DNA from: Streptomyces sp. NBC_00306
Lineage (GTDB): Bacteria > Actinomycetota > Actinomycetes > Streptomycetales > Streptomycetaceae
NCBI RefSeq assembly: GCF_036169555.1
Contig: NZ_CP108032.1
Coordinates: forward strand, 5,580,001 to 5,644,000
Direction: 5' to 3'
Length of the DNA stretch: 64,000 bases
The notes under the pieces are model-generated. The model searched no databases, was not told where the DNA came from, and saw only the letters and a list, made by a program, of their open reading frames with translations. Positions 56,491 through 64,000 of this stretch are shown here, in pieces. The position numbers and the translations under genes were made by a program. The first letter of the stretch is position 1, and each line of letters starts with the position of its first letter.

Positions 56491-56513
56491 GCGGCGGGGG
56501 ACGGCGTGGGAAA

Positions 56514-56548
56514 GGGGCGGCCGGGCGCGGAACGCGCCCGGCCGCCCC
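56514..56548. terminator. Bidirectional terminator between helD and glgB
   Basis: A perfect 15-bp inverted repeat (56514-56528 and 56534-56548) with a 5-nt loop lies between the two convergent stop codons. Confidence 0.85.
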
Positions 56549-56558
56549 TCGTTCCGTC

Positions 56559-58910
56559 CTACATGTCCTCGGCGGGCCGCAGCCACACCGTCGCGAGCGG
56601 TGGCAGCGTGAGCAGGAGGCTGGAGGGACGGCCGTGCGACGGCGTCGACTCCGGCTTCAGCGGATCGGGGTTGAGGATGTCCGAGCCGCCGTACCGAGCC
56701 GCGTCCGTGTTCAGGACCTCCGTCCAGGCGGTCACCGAGTCCGGCACTCCGAGGCGGTACTCGTGGCGGACCACCGGGGAGAAGTGGCTGATCGCGAGCA
56801 GCGGCGTGCCCGAGGTGTCGAAGCGCAGGAAGGCGAAGACGTTGTCCTCGGCCGCGTCACCGTCCACCCAGGAGAAGCCCTCGGGGTCGGTGTCGCGCTG
56901 CCACAGGGCGGGCGTCGCGCCGTACACGCCGTTCAGATCGCGGACCAGTTTCCGCACCCCGTGGTGGTCCGCCTCGGCGGCGTACGACGGATCGAGCAGC
57001 CACCAGTCCGGACCGTGGCTCTCGGACCACTCCGCACCCTGGGCGAACTCCTGCCCCATGAACAGAAGCTGCTTGCCCGGGTGGGCCCACATGAAGCCCA
57101 GATAGGCGCGGTGGTTGGCCCGCTGCTGCCACCAGTCGCCGGGCATCTTGCTCACCAGTGACTGTTTGCCGTGCACGACCTCGTCGTGCGAGATCGGCAG
57201 CACATAGTTCTCGCTGTAGGCGTACACCATCGAGAAGGTCATCTCGTGGTGGTGGAACTTGCGGTGCACCGGCTCGTGCGAGACGTAGTCGAGCGAGTCG
57301 TGCATCCAGCCCATGTTCCACTTCAGGCCGAAGCCGAGCCCGCCGAAGCCGCCCGGGCCCACATGGTGGGTCGCCCGGGTGACGCCGTCCCAGGCCGTGG
57401 ACTCCTCGGCGACCGTGACGACGCCGGGGCAGCGCCGGTAGACCGTGGCGTTCATCTCCTGGAGGAAGGCGACCGCGTCCAGGTTCTCCCGCCCGCCGTG
57501 CTCGTTGGGCGACCACTCGCCGTGCTCACGGGAGTAGTCGAGGTAGAGCATCGAGGCGACGGCGTCCACCCGCAGCCCGTCGATGTGGAACTCCTCGCAC
57601 CAGTACACGGCGTTGGAGACCAGGAAGTTGCGGACCTCCTTGCGGCCGTAGTCGAACTCGAGGGTGCCCCAGTCGGGGTGCGCGGCGCGTGCCGGGTCCT
57701 CGTGCTCGTACAGCGGGCGGCCGTCGAACTCCGCGAGCGCCCAGTCGTCGCGCGGGAAGTGCGCCGGCACCCAGTCCATCAGCACACCGATGCCCGCCCG
57801 GTGCAGGGCGTCGACCAGATAGCGGAAGTCGTCGGGGGTGCCCATCCGGGAGGTCGGGGCGTAGAAGCCGGTGACCTGGTAGCCCCAGGAGCCGCCGAAC
57901 GGATGCTCCGCCACCGGCATCAGCTCGACATGGGTGAACCCGAGGTCCTTCACATAGGCGGGGAGCTGGAGCGCCAGCTGGCGGTACGTCAGACCCGGCC
58001 GCCAGGACGGCAGATGCACCTCGTAGACCGAGAACGGCGCCTCGTGCACCGGCCGGCCCGCACGGCGGGCCATCCACTCCTCGTCCCGCCACACATGGTG
58101 GGACTCGGTCACGATCGAGGCGGTGTCGGGCGGCACCTCGGCGCGGCGCGCCATCGGGTCGGCCCGCATGGTGTGCGAACCGTCGGGGCGCATGATCTGG
58201 AACTTGTAGAGAGCGCCCTCGCCCACCCCCGGCAGGAACAGCTCCCACACACCGGTCGAGCCGAGCGAGCGCATCGGGAAGCCGGTGCCGTCCCAGTAGT
58301 TGAAGTCGCCGACGACCCGCACACCGCGGGCGTTCGGGGCCCACACGGTGAACCGGGTGCCGGTGACGCCCTGGTGGGTCATCGGCTGCGCGCCGAGCGC
58401 CCGCCACAGTTCCTCGTGCCGGCCCTCGCCGATCAGATGCAGATCGAGATCGCCGAGCGAGGGCAGGAAGCGGTACGGGTCGTGGGCCTCGACCTCGTGC
58501 GAACCCACGCCCCCCTCGCCGTCGTAGGAGACGAGCAGCTGGTACTCGGGGGCCTCGCGCAGCGGCAGGACGCCGGAGAACAGGCCGTCGCCGTCCTCGT
58601 GCAGCTCGGCCCGCAGACCCTTGGCGAGCACGGTCACGGTCCTGGCGAAGGGGCGCAGGACGCGCAGTTCGACGCCGCCCCGCACCGGGTGCGCGCCGAG
58701 CAGCCCGTGCGGGTCGTGGTGCCCGCCGCTCAGCAGCCGCTCCCTGTCGCCCTCCGCGAGCGGCTGGGCCGCCCGCACGCCGTGACTGCCGCCGGCCCGC
58801 GGCGGTGGCGTGGCGGCCTTCTTCGCGCGGGGGTCGGCCGTGCCGGCGGCGGCCGGCTTCTTGGTCGCATCGGATCCGGAGGAATTTCGGGACGGGGGTC
58901 GGGCGGTCAC
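56559..58910 (-). CDS. glgB: 1,4-alpha-glucan branching enzyme
   Basis: A 783-residue enzyme adding alpha-1,6 branches to linear glucan. The GTG at 58910 is chosen because AAGGAGG lies 8 bp upstream; the frame remains open far beyond but lacks signals. Residues 1-45 are flexible, then two N-terminal beta modules (HHDPHGLLGAHPV; VWAPNARGVRVVGDFNYWDG, CBM48) and a GH13 barrel with GLRVDAVASMLYLDYSR (nucleophile Asp), VAEESTAWDGVT (acid/base Glu) and PISHDEVVHGK (stabilising Asp). Last gene of the GlgE pathway operon, 28 bp after the maltokinase stop, and the branching step of that pathway. Confidence 0.95.
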   Translation of the reverse strand: MTARPPSRNSSGSDATKKPAAAGTADPRAKKAATPPPRAGGSHGVRAAQPLAEGDRERLLSGGHHDPHGLLGAHPVRGGVELRVLRPFARTVTVLAKGLRAELHEDGDGLFSGVLPLREAPEYQLLVSYDGEGGVGSHEVEAHDPYRFLPSLGDLDLHLIGEGRHEELWRALGAQPMTHQGVTGTRFTVWAPNARGVRVVGDFNYWDGTGFPMRSLGSTGVWELFLPGVGEGALYKFQIMRPDGSHTMRADPMARRAEVPPDTASIVTESHHVWRDEEWMARRAGRPVHEAPFSVYEVHLPSWRPGLTYRQLALQLPAYVKDLGFTHVELMPVAEHPFGGSWGYQVTGFYAPTSRMGTPDDFRYLVDALHRAGIGVLMDWVPAHFPRDDWALAEFDGRPLYEHEDPARAAHPDWGTLEFDYGRKEVRNFLVSNAVYWCEEFHIDGLRVDAVASMLYLDYSREHGEWSPNEHGGRENLDAVAFLQEMNATVYRRCPGVVTVAEESTAWDGVTRATHHVGPGGFGGLGFGLKWNMGWMHDSLDYVSHEPVHRKFHHHEMTFSMVYAYSENYVLPISHDEVVHGKQSLVSKMPGDWWQQRANHRAYLGFMWAHPGKQLLFMGQEFAQGAEWSESHGPDWWLLDPSYAAEADHHGVRKLVRDLNGVYGATPALWQRDTDPEGFSWVDGDAAEDNVFAFLRFDTSGTPLLAISHFSPVVRHEYRLGVPDSVTAWTEVLNTDAARYGGSDILNPDPLKPESTPSHGRPSSLLLTLPPLATVWLRPAEDM

Positions 58911-58938
58911 GGGGGCGGCCTCCTTGGGCACGGTGGGT

Positions 58939-60330
58939 TCAGGGGGTGGCGGCCAGGCGGTCGATCGCCGCCATGGGCACCGGCAGCCAGTCGGGGCGGT
59001 GCCGTGCCTCGTAGAGGGCCTCGTACACGGCCTTGTCCGTCTCGTACGCCCGCAGCAGTTCGGGCTCGGTGCGCGGATCGGTGCCGGCGGCCTCGGCGTA
59101 GCCCTCGCAGTACGCGGCCCGGCAGAGCTCGGCCCAGGCCGGGTTCCAGGGGCGGTGGGTGCGGGCCGCGTAGTCGAAGGAGCGGAGTATTCCGGCGATG
59201 TCGCGCACCGGGGGCTGGGGTTTGCGGCGCTCGGCGAGCGGCCGGGCCGGTTCACCCTCGAAGTCGATGACCGACCACTCGTTCTCGGTCTTCGAGCCGC
59301 CGTACAGGGTCTGGCCCAGATGCAGGTCGCCGTGGACCCGCTGGGCCCGCCAGGCGCGGCCGTCGCGGCCGAGCTCGGCCAGGGCGTCGAAGGCGGTCCG
59401 CAGCCGGGGCACGTACGGCAGCAGGGCCGGCACCGCCTGCGCGGCCTCCTCCAGGCGCCGGTTCATCGCGGCCGCCAGGTGCTCCGTCTGCGCACGGCGC
59501 AGCATGACGGTGGGCAGTTCGTCCGCCAGCGCGGTGTGCACCTCGGCGGTGACGCGGCCCAGCGAGCGGGCCTCCGCGGTGAAGGAGGAACCTTTGTTCA
59601 ACGCGTCGAGCGCCAGCTGCCAGCCGTCCTGGGAACCGCGCAGGAAGGGCTGGAGCACACCGAGGGTGTAGGGCGCCGAACCGCTGTGGGGCCGTGCCTC
59701 GTACCAGGCCACGGGCGCCGGAACCCGGTCGCACCCGGCGCGGGCGAGCGCCAGCGGCAGCTCCAGGTCCGGGTTGGGACCGGGCTGGACCCGGCGGAAG
59801 AACTTGAGGATGTACGCGTCGCCGTACACGAGCGACGAGTTGGACTGCTCGGCCTCCAGGGGGCGGGCGACCAGCGATCCGGGGATCGTCGGCGCACCCT
59901 CGAACCGGGCGAAGCGCAGCGGTCCGAGCTGTCCGGGCCGGCGCAGCCGTTCCAGGACGATCTCGGCCAGCCGCCGGTCGCGCAGGCCCTCGTAGACCGT
60001 CCGGCCCGCCAGCGGGCCGTCCGTCGGGTGCCCGATCAGCGCGGGCGCGAGATGCGGGGGCAGGGTCTCGCGTACGCCGAGGAGCAGTTGGTAGCAGTCC
60101 TGTGGTGCGTCGGCCGGCAGGCCCGGCTGCTCCACGTCCACCAGCAGATGCAGCAGCCCGGGTCCCGTGCCGTCCAGGGGCAGCAGCTCGGTCGCCGAGA
60201 CGAGCGAGAACCCGGTGACCGGATGGCCCTTTCCGGCGAACCAGCGCTGCCGTGGCAGCCAGGCGTACAGCAGGGGGGCGAGGGACGGGAGAAGAGCGAT
60301 CTGAGTCCGGGTGGATGCAGCCTCCGACAT
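58939..60330 (-). CDS. mak: Maltokinase
   Basis: A 463-residue aminoglycoside-phosphotransferase-like kinase that makes maltose 1-phosphate from maltose and ATP. The N-terminal cap LLPSLAPLLYAWLPRQRWFAGKGHPV is typical of Mak/Pep2; catalytic loop RVHGDLHLGQTLYGG and metal-binding VIDFEGEP follow, then DIAGILRSFDYAAR. The ATG at 60330 has AAAGGAC upstream. It lies between treS and glgB; maltose from TreS is phosphorylated here and passed to GlgE. The 154-bp gap to treS (60331-60484) shows no clear terminator, so read-through is likely. Confidence 0.94.
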   Translation of the reverse strand: MSEAASTRTQIALLPSLAPLLYAWLPRQRWFAGKGHPVTGFSLVSATELLPLDGTGPGLLHLLVDVEQPGLPADAPQDCYQLLLGVRETLPPHLAPALIGHPTDGPLAGRTVYEGLRDRRLAEIVLERLRRPGQLGPLRFARFEGAPTIPGSLVARPLEAEQSNSSLVYGDAYILKFFRRVQPGPNPDLELPLALARAGCDRVPAPVAWYEARPHSGSAPYTLGVLQPFLRGSQDGWQLALDALNKGSSFTAEARSLGRVTAEVHTALADELPTVMLRRAQTEHLAAAMNRRLEEAAQAVPALLPYVPRLRTAFDALAELGRDGRAWRAQRVHGDLHLGQTLYGGSKTENEWSVIDFEGEPARPLAERRKPQPPVRDIAGILRSFDYAARTHRPWNPAWAELCRAAYCEGYAEAAGTDPRTEPELLRAYETDKAVYEALYEARHRPDWLPVPMAAIDRLAATP

Positions 60331-60484
60331 GGCTTCGCGTCCTTTCCCCGGGTACACCACATGTGCGCAGAGTGTCCCGGATTACAGCAGTGGCTGTCCG
60401 GCGGCGCGCGGGGATGAAGGGGAGAGTGCCCGGTGCGGGACGGGGGAAACCGCCCCGCAGGAGGTACCTCTCGTTACCTGGGCA

Positions 60485-62191
60485 TCAGGCTGCCGCCGCG
60501 TCCTTCCTGAGCCTGAACCAGTAGAAGCCGTGGCCGGCGAGAGTGAGCAGATACGGCCACTGGCCGATGGCCGGGAACCGCACTCCGCCGATGAGCTCCA
60601 CGGGATGCCGTCCGCCGAACTGCCGCAGGTCGAGCTCGGTGGGCTGCGCGAACCGCGAGAAGTTGTGCACGCACAGCACGAGGTCGTCCTTGTACTCGCG
60701 GGTGAAGGCGAGCACCGCCGGATTCGACGAGGGCAGTTCGGTGTAGACGCCGAGTCCGAAGGCGGGGTTCTGCTTGCGGATCTCGATCATGCGTCGGGTC
60801 CAGTGGAGCAGCGAGGACGGGCTGCTCATCGACGCCTCGACATTGGTGACCTGGTAGCCGTAGACCGGGTCCATGATGGTCGGCAGATAGAGCCGTCCGG
60901 GGTCGCAGGAGGAGAAGCCCGCGTTCCGGTCGGGGGTCCACTGCATCGGCGTGCGCACCGCGTCCCGGTCGCCGAGCCAGATGTTGTCGCCCATCCCGAT
61001 CTCGTCGCCGTAGTACAGGATCGGCGAGCCCGGCAGCGACAGCAGCAGGGCGGTGAAGAGTTCGATCTGGTTGCGGTCGTTGTCCAGGAGCGGCGCGAGT
61101 CGCCGCCGGATGCCGATGTTGGCCCGCATCCGCGGGTCCTTGGCGTACTCGGCGTACATGTAGTCGCGTTCTTCGTCCGTGACCATCTCGAGCGTGAGCT
61201 CGTCGTGGTTGCGCAGGAAGATGCCCCACTGGCAGTTCTGCGGGATCGCCGGCGTCTTGGCCAGGATTTCCGAGACCGGGTAGCGGGACTCGCGCCGTAC
61301 CGCCATGAAGATCCGCGGCATCACCGGGAAGTGGAACGCCATGTGGCATTCGTCGCCGCCCGCGGGGAAGTCGCCGAAGTAGTCGACGACGTCCTCCGGC
61401 CATTGGTTGGCCTCCGCCAGGAGCACCGTGTCCGGGTAGTGCGCGTCGATCTCCTTGCGCACCCGCTTGAGGAAGGTGTGCGTGGCGGGGAGGTTCTCGC
61501 AGTTGGTGCCCTCCTCCTGGTACAGGTACGGCACGGCGTCCAGCCGGAAGCCGTCGATCCCCAGGTCGAGCCAGAACCGCAGCGCCGAGATGATCTCCTC
61601 CTGCACCGCCGGGTTCTCGTAGTTGAGATCCGGCTGGTGGGAGAAGAAGCGGTGCCAGTAGTACTGCTTGCGGACCGGGTCGAAGGTCCAGTTGGACGTC
61701 TCGGTGTCGACGAAGATGATCCGCGCGTCCTGGTACTGCTTGTCGTCGTCGGCCCAGACGTAGTAGTCGCCGTAGGGGCCGTCGGGATCGCGGCGGGACT
61801 CCTGGAACCACTCGTGCTGGTCGCTCGTGTGGTTCATGACGAAGTCGATGATGACCCGCATACCGCGCTGGTGGGCGGCGTCCACGAACTCGACGAAGTC
61901 GGCGAGGTCCCCGAAGTCGGGGAGGACCGACGTGTAGTCGGAGACGTCGTAACCGCCGTCCCGCAGAGGGGATTTGAAGAACGGCGGCAGCCAGAGGCAG
62001 TCGACCCCCAGCCATTGCAGATAGTCCAGTTTGGCGGTGATGCCCTTGAGGTCGCCGATGCCGTCGCCGTTGCTGTCCTGGAAGGACCGCACGAGGACTT
62101 CGTAGAACACGGCCCGTTTGAACCAGTCGGGATCGCGGTCCTTGGCGGGAGTGTCCTCGAACGTGTCGTGGACGGGCTCATTGACGATCAT
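60485..62191 (-). CDS. treS: Trehalose synthase (maltose alpha-D-glucosyltransferase)
   Basis: A 568-residue GH13 enzyme that interconverts trehalose and maltose. Motifs: YEVLVRSFQDSNGDGIGDLKGI, DFVMNHTSDQHEWF, GIDGFRLDAVPYL (nucleophile Asp), VLLAEANQWPEDV (acid/base Glu), FLRNHDELTLEMV (stabilising Asp). Length is normal for TreS without the fused maltokinase domain seen in some bacteria, consistent with the separate mak gene downstream. The ATG overlaps the glgE stop (ATGA), indicating tight coupling to GlgE. Confidence 0.96.
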   Translation of the reverse strand: MIVNEPVHDTFEDTPAKDRDPDWFKRAVFYEVLVRSFQDSNGDGIGDLKGITAKLDYLQWLGVDCLWLPPFFKSPLRDGGYDVSDYTSVLPDFGDLADFVEFVDAAHQRGMRVIIDFVMNHTSDQHEWFQESRRDPDGPYGDYYVWADDDKQYQDARIIFVDTETSNWTFDPVRKQYYWHRFFSHQPDLNYENPAVQEEIISALRFWLDLGIDGFRLDAVPYLYQEEGTNCENLPATHTFLKRVRKEIDAHYPDTVLLAEANQWPEDVVDYFGDFPAGGDECHMAFHFPVMPRIFMAVRRESRYPVSEILAKTPAIPQNCQWGIFLRNHDELTLEMVTDEERDYMYAEYAKDPRMRANIGIRRRLAPLLDNDRNQIELFTALLLSLPGSPILYYGDEIGMGDNIWLGDRDAVRTPMQWTPDRNAGFSSCDPGRLYLPTIMDPVYGYQVTNVEASMSSPSSLLHWTRRMIEIRKQNPAFGLGVYTELPSSNPAVLAFTREYKDDLVLCVHNFSRFAQPTELDLRQFGGRHPVELIGGVRFPAIGQWPYLLTLAGHGFYWFRLRKDAAAA

Positions 62192-64000
62192 GATGTGGGT
62201 GACCCTCCGATCGGCGGGGACGGTCGCAGAACGACGATGTGCGCGGGCGTGCTGCCCGGCTCGAGGCGCACATAGGTGGATCTGCCCCAGTGATAGGTCT
62301 CGCCGGTGAGCTCGTCGCGCACCGGTACGGTCTCGTGCCAGCCGAGTCCGAGTTGCGGCATGTCCAACGAGACCGTTGCCTCCTGGGTGTGGTGGGGGTC
62401 GAGGTTGACGACCACGATCACGGTGTCGCCCGGATTCGGACCGGACTTCTTCGAGTAGGCGATCACCGCGTCGTTGTCCACGGGGTGGAAGTGGATGTCG
62501 CGCAACTGCTGGAGGGCGCCGTGGCGGCGCCTGATCCGGTTGAGCTTGGTGATGAGGGGGGCGATGGAGCGCCCCTCGCGCTCGGCCGACTCCCAGTCAC
62601 GGGGCCGTAGTTGGTACTTCTCCGAGTGCAGGTACTCCTCGCTGCCCTCCCGCACCGGCACGCTCTCGCAGAGCTCGTAGCCGGCGTACACACCCCAGCT
62701 GGGCGACAGCGTCGCCGCGAGCACCGCACGCACCTCGAAGGCCGGACGGCCGCCCTTCTGGAGGTAGGCGTGGAGGATGTCGGGGGTGTTCACGAAGAAA
62801 TTGGGGCGCATGTACGAGGCGGCGTCACCGGAGAGCTCGGTGAGGTACTCGGTGAGTTCCTGCTTGCCGGTACGCCAGGTGAAGTAGGTGTACGACTGCT
62901 GGAAGCCGATGGCCCCCAGGGTGTGCATCATCGCCGGCCGGGTGAACGCCTCGGCCAGGAAGATCACGTCCGGATCGGTCCGGTTGATGTCCGCGATCAC
63001 CTTTTCCCAGAAGACGACGGGCTTGGTGTGAGGGTTGTCCACGCGGAAGATCCGTACACCGTGTTCCATCCAGAAACGCAGCACTCTGAGCGTTTCCTGG
63101 ACGAGTCCGCGCATGTCCCGGTCGAACGCGATCGGGTAGATGTCCTGGTACTTCTTCGGCGGGTTCTCGGCGTACGCGATGGAGCCGTCGGCGCGGTGGT
63201 GGAACCACTCGGGGTGCTCGGTCACCCAGGGGTGGTCGGGCGAGCACTGGAGCGCGAAGTCGAGGGCGATCTCCATGCGCAGACCGCGTGCCGTCTCGAC
63301 GAAGTGGTCGAAGTCCTCGAAGGTGCCGAGGTCGGGGTGGAGCGCGTCGTGGCCGCCGTCCGCGGAGCCGATGGCCCAGGGGACACCGACGTCGTGGGGG
63401 CCGGGGGAGAGGGTGTTGTCGGGCCCTTTGCGGAAGGTGGTCCCGATGGGGTGCACCGGCGGCAGGTAGATCACGTCGAAACCCATGGCGGCAACGGCGG
63501 GCAGCCGTTCGGCGGCGGTGCGGAAGGTGCCGGACACGGGCGGGCCCTCCTCGGGGACGACGGCCCCCTCGGAGCGCGGGAACAGCTCGTACCAGGACCC
63601 GAACAGGGCTCGCTTGCGCTCCACCAGGAGCGACAACGGGCGGGAGATGGTGACCAGTTCGCGCAACGGGTGACGGGTGAGCGCGGCGGCGGCGTCCGGC
63701 GCCAGAGCGGCGGCGAGCCGGGCGGCCGACGAGCGCGAGGTGTCGCGGAGGGCGTCGACGGCGGCGAGCACGGCCTCGCGCCCGTCGCCCTTGGGCACGC
63801 CGGCCGCGGCCCGCTCGTACAGCTCGGCGCCCTCCGCCAGCACGAGCGCGGTGTCGATGCCTGCGGGGACCTTGATGCCGGCCTGGTGGCGCCAGGTGGC
63901 CACCGGGTCGCTCCAGGCCTCCACGGCGTAGCTCCAGCGGCCCTCCGTGTCCGGGGTGATGTCGGCGCCCCAGCGGTCGGTGCCGGGCGCGAGCTCCCGC
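62188..64000 (-). CDS. glgE: GlgE alpha-1,4-glucan:maltose-1-phosphate maltosyltransferase (5' end outside window)
   Basis: At least 604 codons of the C-terminal part are visible; the frame runs off the window at base 64000, so about 60-90 N-terminal residues are missing if the length is typical. It transfers maltosyl units from maltose 1-phosphate to growing alpha-1,4-glucan. Seen here: FDVIYLPPVHPIGTTFRKG, ALDFALQCSPDHPWV, VRIFRVDNPHTKPVVFW (nucleophile Asp), VIFLAEAFTRPAMMHTL (acid/base Glu) and NFFVNTPDILHAYLQKGG, the GlgE GH13_3 set. It heads the visible part of the glgE-treS-mak-glgB operon. S. coelicolor has two such loci; this one matches glgEI by recalled synteny. Confidence 0.96.
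   Translation of the reverse strand, partial: RELAPGTDRWGADITPDTEGRWSYAVEAWSDPVATWRHQAGIKVPAGIDTALVLAEGAELYERAAAGVPKGDGREAVLAAVDALRDTSRSSAARLAAALAPDAAAALTRHPLRELVTISRPLSLLVERKRALFGSWYELFPRSEGAVVPEEGPPVSGTFRTAAERLPAVAAMGFDVIYLPPVHPIGTTFRKGPDNTLSPGPHDVGVPWAIGSADGGHDALHPDLGTFEDFDHFVETARGLRMEIALDFALQCSPDHPWVTEHPEWFHHRADGSIAYAENPPKKYQDIYPIAFDRDMRGLVQETLRVLRFWMEHGVRIFRVDNPHTKPVVFWEKVIADINRTDPDVIFLAEAFTRPAMMHTLGAIGFQQSYTYFTWRTGKQELTEYLTELSGDAASYMRPNFFVNTPDILHAYLQKGGRPAFEVRAVLAATLSPSWGVYAGYELCESVPVREGSEEYLHSEKYQLRPRDWESAEREGRSIAPLITKLNRIRRRHGALQQLRDIHFHPVDNDAVIAYSKKSGPNPGDTVIVVVNLDPHHTQEATVSLDMPQLGLGWHETVPVRDELTGETYHWGRSTYVRLEPGSTPAHIVVLRPSPPIGGSPTS

Noticed and set aside
57171..59270. A 699-codon plus-strand frame opposite glgB
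   Set aside because: The minus strand encodes an intact branching enzyme with all GH13 motifs; the plus frame is a His/Arg/Val-rich shadow.

Overview
The window is high-GC actinobacterial DNA with the gene content and codon bias of a Streptomyces chromosome core. From memory, the gene order follows the S. coelicolor SCO5397-SCO5443 interval closely (scy, epimerase, thiolase, meaB, two-component system, absC-like MarR, icmA, thioredoxin/TPR protein, pyk2, ackA, pta, pfkA, sugar ABC transporter, CitA/CitB-type system with dctA, helD, glgB, maltokinase, treS, glgE). That correspondence is recalled, not computed. No rRNA, tRNA, insertion sequence or CRISPR array was found.

Layout. 1-1656: 5' part of the polar coiled-coil gene scy. 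1823-4587: propionyl/methylmalonyl-CoA block (mce; thiolase-meaB). 4693-8023: secreted PepSY protein divergent from an OmpR-type two-component system, then an absC-like MarR gene. 8152-10216: three overlapping AIM24 genes, divergent from a DUF3817 and thiamine-binding protein pair. 11215-13225: a coupled SRPBCC-DUF4166-TetR operon behind two matching palindromes. 13239-16915: ArsR regulator divergent from an MFS pump with a repeat-built N-terminus, then MarR and a second DUF3817 protein. 17003-19460: icmA (with a 24-bp perfect palindrome just before its start) and a TetR gene. 19699-23960: thioredoxin-TPR protein, then a DUF6230-DUF6114-secreted-protein operon behind a 654-bp leader rich in inverted repeats. 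24072-28721: a small cytosolic protein facing a 1328-residue exported Ala-rich coiled-coil protein with polymorphic-toxin architecture.

29065-35271 is central carbon metabolism: pyruvate kinase, pta-ackA and phosphofructokinase. 35383-40628: XRE regulator, a binding protein with two permeases (no ATPase gene), and an epoxide hydrolase. 40903-44755: CitA/CitB-type two-component system divergent from dctA. 44901-53152 looks like the most variable stretch: two secreted proteins (DUF1996; GH16 glucanase with a LacI-type operator), an epimerase/aldo-keto reductase/zinc-ribbon operon whose reductase C-terminus is a tandem-repeat array, an Lrp regulator, an imine-reductase-like enzyme and a DUF418 membrane protein. 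53317-54056: coupled MerR-thioredoxin pair. 54229-56490: HelD-type RNA-polymerase recycling helicase with a structured leader. 56559-64000: the GlgE pathway operon glgE-treS-mak-glgB (minus strand), which converts trehalose via maltose and maltose-1-phosphate into branched alpha-glucan.

Candidates for undescribed biology are the exported coiled-coil protein with an unrecognised C-terminal domain, the DUF6230/DUF6114 surface operon with its inverted-repeat leader, the icmA palindrome, and the in-frame repeat arrays in the aldo-keto reductase and MFS genes.
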